From JAPORY01 sp965215385 (lineage in GTDB: Bacteria > Pseudomonadota > Alphaproteobacteria > Rhodobacterales > Rhodobacteraceae), in the NCBI GenBank assembly GCA_965215385.1, contig OZ244059.1, positions 3,472,001-3,536,000 on the forward strand: a stretch of DNA of 64,000 bases, written 5' to 3'. Both the position numbers and the translations under genes were made by a program. Shown here piece after piece: positions 16,789 to 26,377 of the stretch (the first letter of the stretch is position 1; the number at the start of each line of letters is the position of its first letter). The notes beneath the pieces were generated by a model. The model was not told the origin of the DNA. It did not search any database and worked only from the letters and a program-made list of their open reading frames with translations.

Positions 16789-17982
16789 ATGACGGACATT
16801 TTTATTCTGAGTGCTGTGCGGACGCCTATTGGTTCTTTCGGTGGCAGCTTATCGGGATTTACACCGACCCAACTCGGTTCCTTTTCGGCACGTGACGCAA
16901 TCCGACGCGCCGGTTTGACTCCAAAGGAGATCGACAATTCGGTCTTCGGAACCGTGATTCCAACGGAAGCCCCAGATCTGTTCTTAGGCCGTACTGTCGC
17001 CAAGGAAGTGGGGTGCCCAAATGAAGTCCTTGGACTGACAGTGAATCGTCTCTGCGGATCAGGAGCGCAGGCGATCGTAACCGCCGCTAGTATGATCAAG
17101 AATGGAGAAAGTAAAATCTCAATTGCCGGGGGGGCCGAAGCAATGAGCCGCGCCCCCATGGCAGTCGAAGGTATGCGTTTCGGCCGCAAAATGGGTGATG
17201 GTCACGTCTATGACTGGTTGAGCAACACCTTATCGGATCCGTTCGGCCACGGTCACATGGGTTGCACGGCTGAAAACGTGGCAGAAAAATATCAGATCAC
17301 GCGTGAGCGGCAGGACCAATACGCCTTGACCTCGCAAAACAAGGCGGCCGCCGCCGTTGCCGCCGGCCGGTTCAATGAGCAGATCGTGGCCGTGAATATC
17401 AAAACCCGCAAAGGCAATGTGGTATTTGATCAAGATGAGTATCCAAAGCCTGACACATCTTTAAAAAAATTGGCCGAACTGAAACCAGCGTTTCGGAGCG
17501 ACGGCACCGTCACCGCCGGTAATGCCTCAGGCATTAATGATGGGAGCGCGTGCGTCGTGCTGACCTCGGAGCAGATCGTCAAGGAACGTAATCTTTCGCC
17601 GATTGGACAGGTCTTGAGTTGGGGACTAGCAGGTGTTCCAGCCGAAATTATGGGAATTGGCCCCGTCAAAGCGGTTCCCGTCGCCCTCAAGCGTGCCGGC
17701 CTTGAGCTGACCGATATCGACGTCATCGAGTCAAATGAAGCGTTTGCGGCACAGGCAATGGCGGTAGCCGATAGTCTGAACTTCCCCGAGGATAAGGTAA
17801 ATCCAAATGGTGGAGCGGTGGCTCTGGGCCATCCGTTGGGCGCAACCGGTGCGATACTGACCACAAAGGCACTTTATGAACTCGCACGAGTCGGTGGACG
17901 CTACGGGCTTGTCACCATGTGTATCGGCGGCGGTCAGGGTATCGCCTTGGTTATCGAGAATCTTAAGAATATGACTGAATAA
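16789..17982 (+). CDS. Thiolase (acetyl-CoA acyltransferase)
   Basis: A 397-residue thiolase that cleaves a 3-ketoacyl-CoA to acetyl-CoA and a shortened acyl-CoA. The nucleophilic cysteine is in NRLCGSGAQAI (about residue 92), the histidine in GGAVALGHPLGATGA and the second cysteine in MCIGGGQG. Start at ATG 16789 (MTDIFILSAVRTPIG, the family N-terminus) with GGAAAG upstream; a longer frame from 16747 is not supported. It lies 38 bases after the ligase and would complete side-chain shortening, producing a benzoyl-CoA-type product. Confidence 0.94.
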   Translation: MTDIFILSAVRTPIGSFGGSLSGFTPTQLGSFSARDAIRRAGLTPKEIDNSVFGTVIPTEAPDLFLGRTVAKEVGCPNEVLGLTVNRLCGSGAQAIVTAASMIKNGESKISIAGGAEAMSRAPMAVEGMRFGRKMGDGHVYDWLSNTLSDPFGHGHMGCTAENVAEKYQITRERQDQYALTSQNKAAAAVAAGRFNEQIVAVNIKTRKGNVVFDQDEYPKPDTSLKKLAELKPAFRSDGTVTAGNASGINDGSACVVLTSEQIVKERNLSPIGQVLSWGLAGVPAEIMGIGPVKAVPVALKRAGLELTDIDVIESNEAFAAQAMAVADSLNFPEDKVNPNGGAVALGHPLGATGAILTTKALYELARVGGRYGLVTMCIGGGQGIALVIENLKNMTE

Positions 17983-17985
17983 ACC

Positions 17986-20334
17986 ATGGCTGAGCGGGTC
18001 ACAGGTGCCGTAACAAAAACGGCAGAAAATTTAGGTTTGAGGCGGGCAGCGGTTATCGGTGCCGGTGCCATGGGATCGGGAATTGCCGCGCATTTGGCCA
18101 ATGCGGGTATAGAGGTCGATTTGCTGGATATCATTCCCGAAAATGCCAACGATCATAACGTGAACGCAAAGATGGGTGTCGAACGGCAGTTAAAGTTGGG
18201 TGGATTCATGCATCCGGACCGAGCAAACTCGGTCCGGATCGGCAATGTCACCGATGATTTTGATCGTCTCGCTGACGCTGATTGGATCATTGAGGTCGTG
18301 TTTGAAGATCTCCAAATTAAGCGTGATCTCTATGCACGGATTGATGGGATACGCAAAAGCGGCTCAATTATATCCTCCAATACCTCGACTATCCGGTTGG
18401 CTGAACTGACGGCGGACCGAAGTGACAGCTTTGCTCGGGACTTCGTGATCACGCATTTCTTCAATCCGCCAAGGCGCATGAAATTGCTGGAAATCGTGTC
18501 AAACAACCAGACAAGTTCAGAGGTTGTGGCACGCATAGAAGCGATCAACGACCATCTGCTCGGCAAATCGAATATCCGGTGTTTCGATACTCCCGGCTTC
18601 ATCGCTAATCGCGTCGGTAATTTCTGGATGTCGGTGGCGTCCCTGGAGGCCTTCCGTTTGGGACTGACAGTCGAAGAAACCGACGCGGTAATGAGTCGGC
18701 CTTTCGGTATTCCCAGAACCGGCATTTTTGGTTTGTTCGACTTCGTTGGGATCCAATTGGTGCCCCTCGTTTGGGGGAGCTTTATGCAGTCGCTACCGGC
18801 AAACGATCGTCACCGAGATTTTGATATCACCCGAAACCAGATTTTTGCCATTATGATTGAGCGTGGTCTCATCGGACGCGCCGGACCCGGCGGCTTCTAT
18901 CGTCGCAAAAATGCGGTCGGTGAGCGTGTCAACGACGCTCTCGACTTAAAGTCAATGGCATATCGTCCTGCGACTGCAGCCAATTTTAACGGTCTAACTG
19001 ATCAGACCAATTTACGTGACTTTTGTGAGTATGACCATAAAGGGGCGCACTACGCGTTTTCCGTGTTATCGAATGTCGTGACCTATGCCTCGACGATTGC
19101 AGGCGAAGTTGCTGAGAACATCAGTGACATCGATCTAGCAATGCGACTCGGCTATAATTGGAAAAAAGGTCCGTTCGAACTTGCCGATCAGGTCGGTGCC
19201 GACTGGATTGCGCAGCGGTTGGATGTCGCTGGCCAAACCATCCCGGATCTTCTTCGGCAAGCGGCTGACAATGGTGGCTTTTATCCCAACGACAGTCAGA
19301 TGCAGCGGATTGGCGGCGGGGTGAAAACGAGAAGCCCACTTGCAGGGGTGCTGACACTTGCTGCCATCAAACGGAAATCCACCCGGGTGGCGGGCAATCC
19401 CGCGGTGTCGATCTGGGATCTAGGCGACGACGTCGCTGGTTTTGAGATCCATACAAAATTGAACGCTTGCGACGAGGACGTCATCGCGATGGCAGCGAAA
19501 GCCATCGATGTTGTCGAAAGCAACTTCTGCGGCTTGGTAATTGGATCAGACAACGTCCGTTCATTTTCTGCTGGTGCACAACTCGACACATTCGTTCGCC
19601 TATGTGAGGCCAACGATTGGGATCGACTCAGTACCTTTGTTGCGTCAGGACAATTAGCCTTCCACAATCTCAAATACGCAAATTTTCCGGTAGTTGCGGC
19701 CGTAGGCGGGTTGGCTCTCGGCGGCGGCGCCGAACTTTCGATGCATGCCGATCATGTCGTTGCGCATTCAGAACTCGCAGCCGGGCTCCCCGAACGGAAT
19801 GTTGGCATTGTGCCCGGATGGGGTGGAGTGACCCAGTTGCTCTTACGTCATCAACGGCGCAATCCCGATTCGATCAAGGGGGCGGAGGCGGCTTTCCGAA
19901 CACTAATCGAATGTCAGATTTCCCAGTCTGCTTTGCAGGCACGGGATATGGGTCTGCTGCGCGAAACCGATAGCATTGTCATGAATCGTGACCGTCTCCT
20001 CGCCGCGGCAAAAAGCCGAGTTATTGAATTGAGCAGTGACTATCGTGTTCCTATTCCGGCGCGTGTTTTCGCTGGCGGTGATGCCCTATTTGAACAGCTT
20101 ATGGAGATTGCACAACGTAAGCGAGACAGTAAAGAATTCACGGCAACGGACATAGAGATATGTCGTCGCGCCGCAGAGGTGATTTCGGGAAGAGACCGGC
20201 CATCGGCGACCGACTGTGACGAACTTGCCTTTATGGAATTGGAACGACGGGCGGTTCTTGCGCTCGCTAAACAAGAGTCCACGCAAGCCCGGCTTAAGCA
20301 CATGCTGATCACCAACACAGTGTTGCGGAACTGA
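17986..20334 (+). CDS. 3-hydroxyacyl-CoA dehydrogenase / enoyl-CoA hydratase fusion
   Basis: A 782-residue bifunctional beta-oxidation protein with the dehydrogenase first and the hydratase last, as in FadN-type proteins. The N-terminal NAD motif is GAGAMGSGIAAHLANAG (about 25-41), and the dehydrogenase catalytic His lies in ITHFFNPP. The C-terminal crotonase domain (about 500-700) keeps both catalytic glutamates (GGGAELSM and LPERNVGIVPG), unlike the operon A crotonase. It begins 3 bases after the thiolase stop. It hydrates the enoyl-CoA and oxidises the hydroxyacyl-CoA for the thiolase. Confidence 0.93.
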   Translation: MAERVTGAVTKTAENLGLRRAAVIGAGAMGSGIAAHLANAGIEVDLLDIIPENANDHNVNAKMGVERQLKLGGFMHPDRANSVRIGNVTDDFDRLADADWIIEVVFEDLQIKRDLYARIDGIRKSGSIISSNTSTIRLAELTADRSDSFARDFVITHFFNPPRRMKLLEIVSNNQTSSEVVARIEAINDHLLGKSNIRCFDTPGFIANRVGNFWMSVASLEAFRLGLTVEETDAVMSRPFGIPRTGIFGLFDFVGIQLVPLVWGSFMQSLPANDRHRDFDITRNQIFAIMIERGLIGRAGPGGFYRRKNAVGERVNDALDLKSMAYRPATAANFNGLTDQTNLRDFCEYDHKGAHYAFSVLSNVVTYASTIAGEVAENISDIDLAMRLGYNWKKGPFELADQVGADWIAQRLDVAGQTIPDLLRQAADNGGFYPNDSQMQRIGGGVKTRSPLAGVLTLAAIKRKSTRVAGNPAVSIWDLGDDVAGFEIHTKLNACDEDVIAMAAKAIDVVESNFCGLVIGSDNVRSFSAGAQLDTFVRLCEANDWDRLSTFVASGQLAFHNLKYANFPVVAAVGGLALGGGAELSMHADHVVAHSELAAGLPERNVGIVPGWGGVTQLLLRHQRRNPDSIKGAEAAFRTLIECQISQSALQARDMGLLRETDSIVMNRDRLLAAAKSRVIELSSDYRVPIPARVFAGGDALFEQLMEIAQRKRDSKEFTATDIEICRRAAEVISGRDRPSATDCDELAFMELERRAVLALAKQESTQARLKHMLITNTVLRN

Positions 20335-20341
20335 GTTTGTT

Positions 20342-22111
20342 ATGGGCTGGCAGTATACACCTCCGGTTGAAGATGTGCTGTTTTACCTTGAGCAGTGCAC
20401 CGATCTCATCGGCGAAGAAGCAACCAACCAAATCACGCATGATTTGGCTCGTGCTATTTTGACTGAAGCCGGGCGGTTTGCGGCCGATGTATTGGTTCCG
20501 ATAAACGGCGAATTAGATCGAATCGGTGCTCGTCAGGAGAACGGACGGGTAATTACTAGCCCGGCACATAAAGCCGCGTTCGACGCATTCGTTAAAGATG
20601 GATGGGTCGGTCTGAATCTTAGCCCGGAGTGGGGCGGACAAGGGTTGCCATCCGCCATTTATGCGGCGGCACTGGAATTCTGGCACACGGGCTCCTTGGC
20701 CTTCGCTATGGGAAATTTCCTCACGGTTGCAGCCGTCGAAACCATCGCAAAACATGGCTCGAAGGAGATTAAGGAAACTTACCTCCGGCGTTTGATTTCG
20801 GGCGAATTTTCGGCCACGATGGCGTTGACAGAACCTTCGGCGGGTTCGGATTTGAACACGATAAAAGTTAAAGCCATGCCGCTTAACGATGGGTCGTATG
20901 CGGTATCAGGCAGCAAAATTTTTATCTCCTATGGTGACCATGACCTCACTGAAAATATCATTCATCTCGTACTGGCGCGCCTATCAGGGGCTGCTGACGG
21001 CTCGAAAGGTCTGTCTTTATTTCTGGTACCAAAGAAAATCCTAACAGACGAGGGACTTACAGCTAACCATGTGACCTGCGTTGGCATTGAGGAAAAGTTG
21101 GGGCTGCATGGCTCCCCCACCTGCACTCTACAATTTAGCGATGGTGGCGTGAGCAGAGGGTGGTTGATTGGAGCGTCTGATAGGGGGCTCAGGACCATGT
21201 TCACGATGATGAACACTGCGCGTATGGCCGTTGCGACGCAAGGTGTGGCCGCTTCCGAATGGGCCTATCAGCAGTCACTAGAGTTCGCTAGTGAGCGCAA
21301 ACAACGACGCGGCGAGAGCCCGGTGGCCGCGACCGAGTCGGGAATCGTTGGCCATCCCGACGTTCAGAATATGCTGCTATCAATGCGAGCGTTAGCATCA
21401 GCTGGCCGGTGTATTATACTTGAATTGGCGGCAGCCATCGACCGTACTCACAGCACCGACTGCGACATTGCACCAGCACAAGCCAAAGTTGATTTACTGA
21501 CGCCGGTCGCCAAAGCTTTTTGCACCGATAGTGGCATTCAATCGGGGTCGCTTGGCATTCAAGTTCATGGCGGTATGGGCGTCATTGAACACACGGGAAT
21601 TAGTCAAGTTTGGCGCGATGCGCGGGTATCGACGATCTACGAAGGAACCAATGGTATTCAGGCCATTGATTTTGTTTGCCGCAAACTCACGATTTTATCC
21701 GCGGAATCGGTCAACAGAACCGTGGGTGAATTTGCCGACATTTCTCACCAACTTACCGGTTCTCCAAATGCTTTGATGGCTGATGCTGGTCGTCTTTTGT
21801 CCGATGCCGTTTCCGCGCTTACACGATCCCTAACGGTCGTGGCAGATTATCGTGTTTCGAGGCGCAAATTGGCCAGTCTTTCCATTGCGACCTCGGCATT
21901 GCGTCAATTCGCTTTGGTCGCGGGCTGCGCCTATCTCGGCAAGGCAGCACTCGCTACGAAGAGCGGACTGGCACCACACCATCGGCGTTATCGAACGGAC
22001 TTATGTTTTTTCGCCCACGCATTCCTGTCGGAAGTGACGGCACTTGAGCGCGTGATTGCTCAAGGAGAGGGGATTCTGGGACAGCTAAAGGGTGATTTAA
22101 AATTGGCGTAG
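20342..22111 (+). CDS. Acyl-CoA dehydrogenase, long (about 590 aa) subfamily
   Basis: A 589-residue flavoprotein acyl-CoA dehydrogenase of the long DmdC/FadE5-like group with an extra C-terminal domain. Motifs: TEPSAGSDL (about 160-168), the MNTARMAVATQG helix, QVHGGMGV and the putative catalytic glutamate in IYEGTNGIQ (about 434). It introduces the 2,3 double bond in an acyl-CoA and passes electrons to ETF. Its presence means the pathway can also accept saturated side chains, such as phenylpropanoates. It lies 7 bases after the fusion gene. Confidence 0.93.
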   Translation: MGWQYTPPVEDVLFYLEQCTDLIGEEATNQITHDLARAILTEAGRFAADVLVPINGELDRIGARQENGRVITSPAHKAAFDAFVKDGWVGLNLSPEWGGQGLPSAIYAAALEFWHTGSLAFAMGNFLTVAAVETIAKHGSKEIKETYLRRLISGEFSATMALTEPSAGSDLNTIKVKAMPLNDGSYAVSGSKIFISYGDHDLTENIIHLVLARLSGAADGSKGLSLFLVPKKILTDEGLTANHVTCVGIEEKLGLHGSPTCTLQFSDGGVSRGWLIGASDRGLRTMFTMMNTARMAVATQGVAASEWAYQQSLEFASERKQRRGESPVAATESGIVGHPDVQNMLLSMRALASAGRCIILELAAAIDRTHSTDCDIAPAQAKVDLLTPVAKAFCTDSGIQSGSLGIQVHGGMGVIEHTGISQVWRDARVSTIYEGTNGIQAIDFVCRKLTILSAESVNRTVGEFADISHQLTGSPNALMADAGRLLSDAVSALTRSLTVVADYRVSRRKLASLSIATSALRQFALVAGCAYLGKAALATKSGLAPHHRRYRTDLCFFAHAFLSEVTALERVIAQGEGILGQLKGDLKLA

Positions 22112-22141
22112 TTCTTGGGTCCGACAGCCGGCCCGATAGGC

Positions 22142-22170
22142 GAAGAACCCTGCAAAACTGCGGGTTCTTC
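22142..22170 (+). terminator. Hairpin between beta-oxidation genes and importer genes
   Basis: GAAGAACCC (22142-22150) pairs perfectly with GGGTTCTTC (22162-22170) around a short loop that can add two more G-C pairs. No clear T-run follows, so it is better seen as a partial terminator, mRNA processing site or stability hairpin than as a strong intrinsic terminator. Confidence 0.5.
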
Positions 22171-22350
22171 TCAATCAAAACCCGTCAATAGAAGAGTCGG
22201 AGAGCAACATAAATTACGAGGGGGAGGTGAGAGCTTTATTCATTATTCGATACCACAGGTGTTGGGACCCATGCGACCTTCGAAGTCGGGGGTTCAGTCC
22301 TTTTGGCACCGCAACTAAGAAATCAAACCATCTATGAGAGAGGCTAAACG

Positions 22351-23664
22351 ATGAAAAAGGGAATATTGCGCCAAGGTGCGCTGACGTTGGCTCTTGGAGC
22401 CTTTATTGGGGCACCGATGGTCACTACTTCTGCGCTTGCAGAAGAGACTTTCAAGGTCGCTGTGGTTTCATTTTTGACGGGTCCTGCAGCCGGCCCGTTT
22501 GGTGAGCCCGGGAGGCATGGTGCCGAGTTACTTATTGATGCCATCAATGACGGCACGATGCCCGCGCCGTACGACTCAGTTGGGTTCGGCGGCGTTCAGA
22601 TTGAGGGAATTTTCGTTGATGAATCTGGCGGCAATGCCAAGCAAGTCGCGGAATATCGAAACCTTATCGAGAAGCAAAATGTTGATGCTGTTATCGGTTA
22701 CATCTCGTCAGGTTCCTGTATGGCGATTGCGCCAGTCGCGGAAGAACTGCAAACGCTTACGGTTATGTCGGTCTGCGGCACACCGAGATTATTTGAGGGA
22801 AACAATTGGCAATACACCTTCCGAACGCAGGCCCATGCCGTTGCCGACAGTGTTTCCGCAGCTTTGTACATCCGGGATCAACTCGGCGAAGTCAAGGGTT
22901 ACACGGGCATTAACCAAAATTATGCATGGGGACAGGACTCGTGGAAATTTTTCGATATTGCCATGCAGAAACTGATCCCAGGATCAAGCGGATCTGACAA
23001 CCCACAGTTTCCCAAAATTTTTGCAGGACAATATGGGACCGAGATCTCAACACTTCTGCTGGAGGACGCGGACTTGGTGCATTCGAGTTTTTGGGATGGC
23101 GATATTGAAGCCTTTGTTCTGCAAGCCTCGGTGCGCGGTTTCTTTGACAAGAAGCGATTTATCTCTGTTGCCGGAGCGTCGGCGGTAGACAATCTCGGCA
23201 AGCGTTTCCCCGAAGGTACGGTCGTTGGAACGCGGGGTGAGTATGGCATTCTGGTCCGCGAACAGGAGGGCGAACTTAACGAATGGTTCGTCGACACCTA
23301 CCGAGAGCGGTACGGCGTATACCCACTCGAATCGTCTTACCAATATGCACAAACTGTACTGGCCTTGAAGGCAGCGATGGACAAAGCGGCTGCCGAGAGT
23401 GGCGGAACGCCGAGCAAGGATCAAATCATTGCGGCCATGAAGGGGCTGGAATTTCAATCTCTTGCTGGCAATGTCAGCTTAGCATTGGGTAATGGGCACC
23501 AAGCTGTTCACCCAATTGGGTACGGAATTACAGCTTGGGACGAGGAGAGTAACGGTCCGAAATTAGTCGATATTCGGATCTACCCGACCCACTGTATTTT
23601 GCCGCCGGCCAATCAAATGTCCGAAGCGTGGCTCGAAGCCGCGATGCCGGGCGCAGATTGCTAA
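22351..23664 (+). CDS. ABC transporter substrate-binding protein (LivJ/aromatic-acid type)
   Basis: A 437-residue periplasmic binding protein. A Sec signal peptide is clear (basic start, hydrophobic ALTLALGAFIGAPMV, cleavage after SALA near 30). The mature part is a type I periplasmic binding fold (FKVAVVSFLTGPAAGPFG...). It would deliver the operon substrate to the Liv-type permease below. Context with CoA ligase and beta-oxidation genes suggests an aromatic acid, as for HbaE/CouP-like proteins, and not branched amino acids. The AGAGGC (22340-22345) just before ATG 22351 is a weak RBS. Confidence 0.92.
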   Translation: MKKGILRQGALTLALGAFIGAPMVTTSALAEETFKVAVVSFLTGPAAGPFGEPGRHGAELLIDAINDGTMPAPYDSVGFGGVQIEGIFVDESGGNAKQVAEYRNLIEKQNVDAVIGYISSGSCMAIAPVAEELQTLTVMSVCGTPRLFEGNNWQYTFRTQAHAVADSVSAALYIRDQLGEVKGYTGINQNYAWGQDSWKFFDIAMQKLIPGSSGSDNPQFPKIFAGQYGTEISTLLLEDADLVHSSFWDGDIEAFVLQASVRGFFDKKRFISVAGASAVDNLGKRFPEGTVVGTRGEYGILVREQEGELNEWFVDTYRERYGVYPLESSYQYAQTVLALKAAMDKAAAESGGTPSKDQIIAAMKGLEFQSLAGNVSLALGNGHQAVHPIGYGITAWDEESNGPKLVDIRIYPTHCILPPANQMSEAWLEAAMPGADC

Positions 23665-23725
23665 GCCAGCATTTTGGGGATGAGGCGGCACCTGCCGCCC
23701 GCTCCTTCTTTTCGTAGGTTTAAAA

Positions 23726-24622
23726 ATGCAAGCGACCACGACACTTCTTATCGACGGTTTAGTCTACGCCTCGTACCTGTTCATTGTTTCAGTTGGATTA
23801 ACAATCGTATTTGGAGTGATGAAAATTCTAAATATAGCCCATGGGGGATTTTATGCTTGGGGTGCCTACGCCGCAGCTTACTCCATCGGGATAGCGGCGC
23901 ACTTGGGGCTTCCCGATTGGATCGGGTTTATCATGATCGGTTTGTCCTCGCTTTGCGTCGGTTTCATCTTCGGATTGCTCATCGAACGGTTGATCTTACG
24001 CAGGCTGTATCAACACGAAGAAGTCATAGTTCTTCTCGCCACGTTTGGGCTATTTCTCGTCTTGGAAGATCTTATTCTGCTTGTTTTCGGGGTTAATCCC
24101 TATTTTGCCTATCAACCAATGGTTTATTTGGGCAGCGTTGAGATGGGCGGTATTTCCCGCGACGTCTATTCGCTATCCCTAGTGGTTCTGGCTTGTGTTG
24201 TTGCGTTCGTGTGCTGGTACACATTGAATTTGACCAAGTGGGGCAAAATTCTGGCCACGGTTATCTATGATCGTGAAATTAGTTTGGCCATTGGTATCAA
24301 TGTAACGACAATCTATGTTTGGACATTTATTTTCGGGGCAACATTAGGGGCGCTGGGTGGTGCCTATATTGCGCCCACAATATCTGTTGCTCCTGGGATT
24401 GGTATTGATGTGATCGTATTGAGTTTTGCCGTTGTGGTCATTGGCGGCATGGGATCGATTCCAGGCGCGTTAATTGGTGCTGTCATGGTTGGCATGCTGC
24501 GAGCGTTCGCAGTGCATCAGTTCCCGGAGTTGGAACTCTTCGTTGTGTTTGCGGTCATGGCGATCGTTTTGATGATTCGTCCCGAAGGGTTGTTCGCTCC
24601 TATCAAGGCAAGAAGAATATGA
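23726..24622 (+). CDS. Branched-chain-type ABC permease, LivH-like
   Basis: A 298-residue membrane permease with about eight hydrophobic segments and typical LivH features: GLTIVFGVMKILNIAHGG near 25-42, ERLILRRLY in the first cytoplasmic loop and a GGMGSIPGALIGA EAA-type loop near 240. It forms a heterodimer with the LivM-like protein in the inner membrane. The stop overlaps the LivM start by 4 bases. Confidence 0.93.
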   Translation: MQATTTLLIDGLVYASYLFIVSVGLTIVFGVMKILNIAHGGFYAWGAYAAAYSIGIAAHLGLPDWIGFIMIGLSSLCVGFIFGLLIERLILRRLYQHEEVIVLLATFGLFLVLEDLILLVFGVNPYFAYQPMVYLGSVEMGGISRDVYSLSLVVLACVVAFVCWYTLNLTKWGKILATVIYDREISLAIGINVTTIYVWTFIFGATLGALGGAYIAPTISVAPGIGIDVIVLSFAVVVIGGMGSIPGALIGAVMVGMLRAFAVHQFPELELFVVFAVMAIVLMIRPEGLFAPIKARRI

Positions 24623-25581
24623 TCATCAAGGCGTTGTTTGCCGACCGCACGATCAGCTGGGTGATTGCAAGTTTTGCCATGCTAGCAATCGTCGGTCTCA
24701 TGGTGCCGAATTGGGTTTTGAACGGTACGATGTTCGGATTGGCTCGCGGGCTCGCGGTTCTTGGACTCCTGCTACTGTGGCGTACCGGTCTGGTTTCATT
24801 TGGACACGCACTCTATTTTGGGCTCGGTGCTTATGCAGTCGCCTTGCTTGAGAAATATACAGGGGTGTCCGATGTGTTCGTGCGCCTCGCGGTTGCTCTG
24901 GCCGCCGCCGCCGCTGTCGGGTTCATGCTTGGTTTCGTATTGCGTAATCACCGCGGCATATTTTTTGCAATGCTCTCATTGGCCTTTTCAATGGTCCTGT
25001 ACGGAGTCTTGATCAAGTCCGAAGCATTAGGCTCAACCGACGGGTTCTCGGTGTCACCGACAACCATACTTGGCTGGCAACCCGAAACAAAGTATCCGCT
25101 ATTCTTAACCATTATACTTACTGGTGCCGTGGCAGCCGTTGGGATGCAAATCTACCTTCGCTCGGCTTTGGGTCATCTCACGACTGCCGTGCGCGACAAT
25201 GAGATCAGAGTCGAGTACTTGGGTTATTCGGTCGCGCGGGCTATTCACATAAAGTATGTTCTTTCAGCGGCCTTAACTGGTGCGGCAGGCGGCTTGTTCG
25301 CGATGGCTCTCGGCCAAGTCGATCCCGACTCGATGGTGAATTGGACGGTCTCGGGAGAACTGGTCTTTATTTCTATTCTCGCTGGTCCCGGAAGTGTTGC
25401 GGCACCATTTATTGGCGCGGTTGCCTTCGAGTTCCTGCGGACTTTTGCCTTCGAACTGGCTCCCCATGCCTGGCAACTGATTGTCGGTGGAACCTTACTT
25501 GGGATCATCCTATTCCTTCCGAGAGGACTTTGGTCACTCATTGAACGTCTGCCGATGCGAAAGGATCGTGATCGTGAATAA
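24619..25581 (+). CDS. Branched-chain-type ABC permease, LivM-like
   Basis: A 320-residue inner-membrane permease, partner of the LivH-like protein. It has many hydrophobic segments, SFGHALYFGLGAYA near 69-82 and the cytoplasmic loop AVRDNEIRVEYLGY, both usual in LivM. It overlaps LivH by 4 bases and the LivG-like gene by 8, showing coupled expression in the importer operon. Confidence 0.93.
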   Translation: MIIKALFADRTISWVIASFAMLAIVGLMVPNWVLNGTMFGLARGLAVLGLLLLWRTGLVSFGHALYFGLGAYAVALLEKYTGVSDVFVRLAVALAAAAAVGFMLGFVLRNHRGIFFAMLSLAFSMVLYGVLIKSEALGSTDGFSVSPTTILGWQPETKYPLFLTIILTGAVAAVGMQIYLRSALGHLTTAVRDNEIRVEYLGYSVARAIHIKYVLSAALTGAAGGLFAMALGQVDPDSMVNWTVSGELVFISILAGPGSVAAPFIGAVAFEFLRTFAFELAPHAWQLIVGGTLLGIILFLPRGLWSLIERLPMRKDRDRE

Positions 25582-26377
25582 CGCCCACTCAGTCCTGCGG
25601 ATTCGGGATCTCAACAAATCATTTGCTGGAATTGTGGCGGCGAAAAACATCAATACCGATATCAAGCCGGGAGAAGTTGTTGGTATTATTGGTGCCAATG
25701 GTGCTGGAAAAACCGTGTTCGTCAATATGATTACCGGTTATCTAAAACCAACCAGTGGATTGATCGAGTTTGAAGGTCGAAATATTACGGGCATTGAACC
25801 ACGAAACGCGACCCATATCGGGGTATCGCGTTCGTTTCAAATCAGCCAAGTCTTTATGTCCATGACCGTAATAGACAATTTACTCGTTGCGATTTCGCTG
25901 GCCAATCGCGACTCGAGTTCTCTGCTTTGTCCGTTGAATTCGCCCCGAACAGTGAGAGAATGCGAACGGGTGATGGAATGTTACCAACTCCTCAAATACC
26001 GTGACCAAGTTGCTGGTACGCTTGCCCAAGGGGTGCGAAAACTGCTCGATATTGCGATGGCCGTGGTGTCGAAGCCCAGATTACTACTGCTCGACGAGCC
26101 AACGTCTGGGGTCTCTATTGATGAGAAATTCGACTTGATGGATATCGTTGTGAATGCGCTGAAGGAACAAGGAACAGCGGTACTCTTTGTCGAACATGAT
26201 ATGGACATCGTGCAGCGTTATGTTGATCGGATTATGGCATTTTATCAAGGTGAGATCATTTGCGATGCTCCACCGGAGTTGGCTCTGCGAGATGCTAAGG
26301 TGATCGAATATGTTCTTGGCTCCCGGCACGGGACGGAACAGGTCGATGACAGACCAAAAGAACTAAGAAATGCTTGA
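25574..26377 (+). CDS. ABC transporter ATPase, LivG-like
   Basis: An ATP-binding subunit of the importer, 267 residues from the GTG at 25574. Walker A GANGAGKT, Walker B LLLLDEPTSG and the switch histidine (LFVEHDMDIV) are present; the signature motif is an unusual LAQGVRKLLD. The GTG at 25574 is preferred because AAGGA lies 8 bases upstream; the GTG at 25568 is too close to it. A longer frame inside livM is unlikely. It overlaps the LivF-like start by 8 bases. Confidence 0.9.
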   Translation: MNNAHSVLRIRDLNKSFAGIVAAKNINTDIKPGEVVGIIGANGAGKTVFVNMITGYLKPTSGLIEFEGRNITGIEPRNATHIGVSRSFQISQVFMSMTVIDNLLVAISLANRDSSSLLCPLNSPRTVRECERVMECYQLLKYRDQVAGTLAQGVRKLLDIAMAVVSKPRLLLLDEPTSGVSIDEKFDLMDIVVNALKEQGTAVLFVEHDMDIVQRYVDRIMAFYQGEIICDAPPELALRDAKVIEYVLGSRHGTEQVDDRPKELRNA

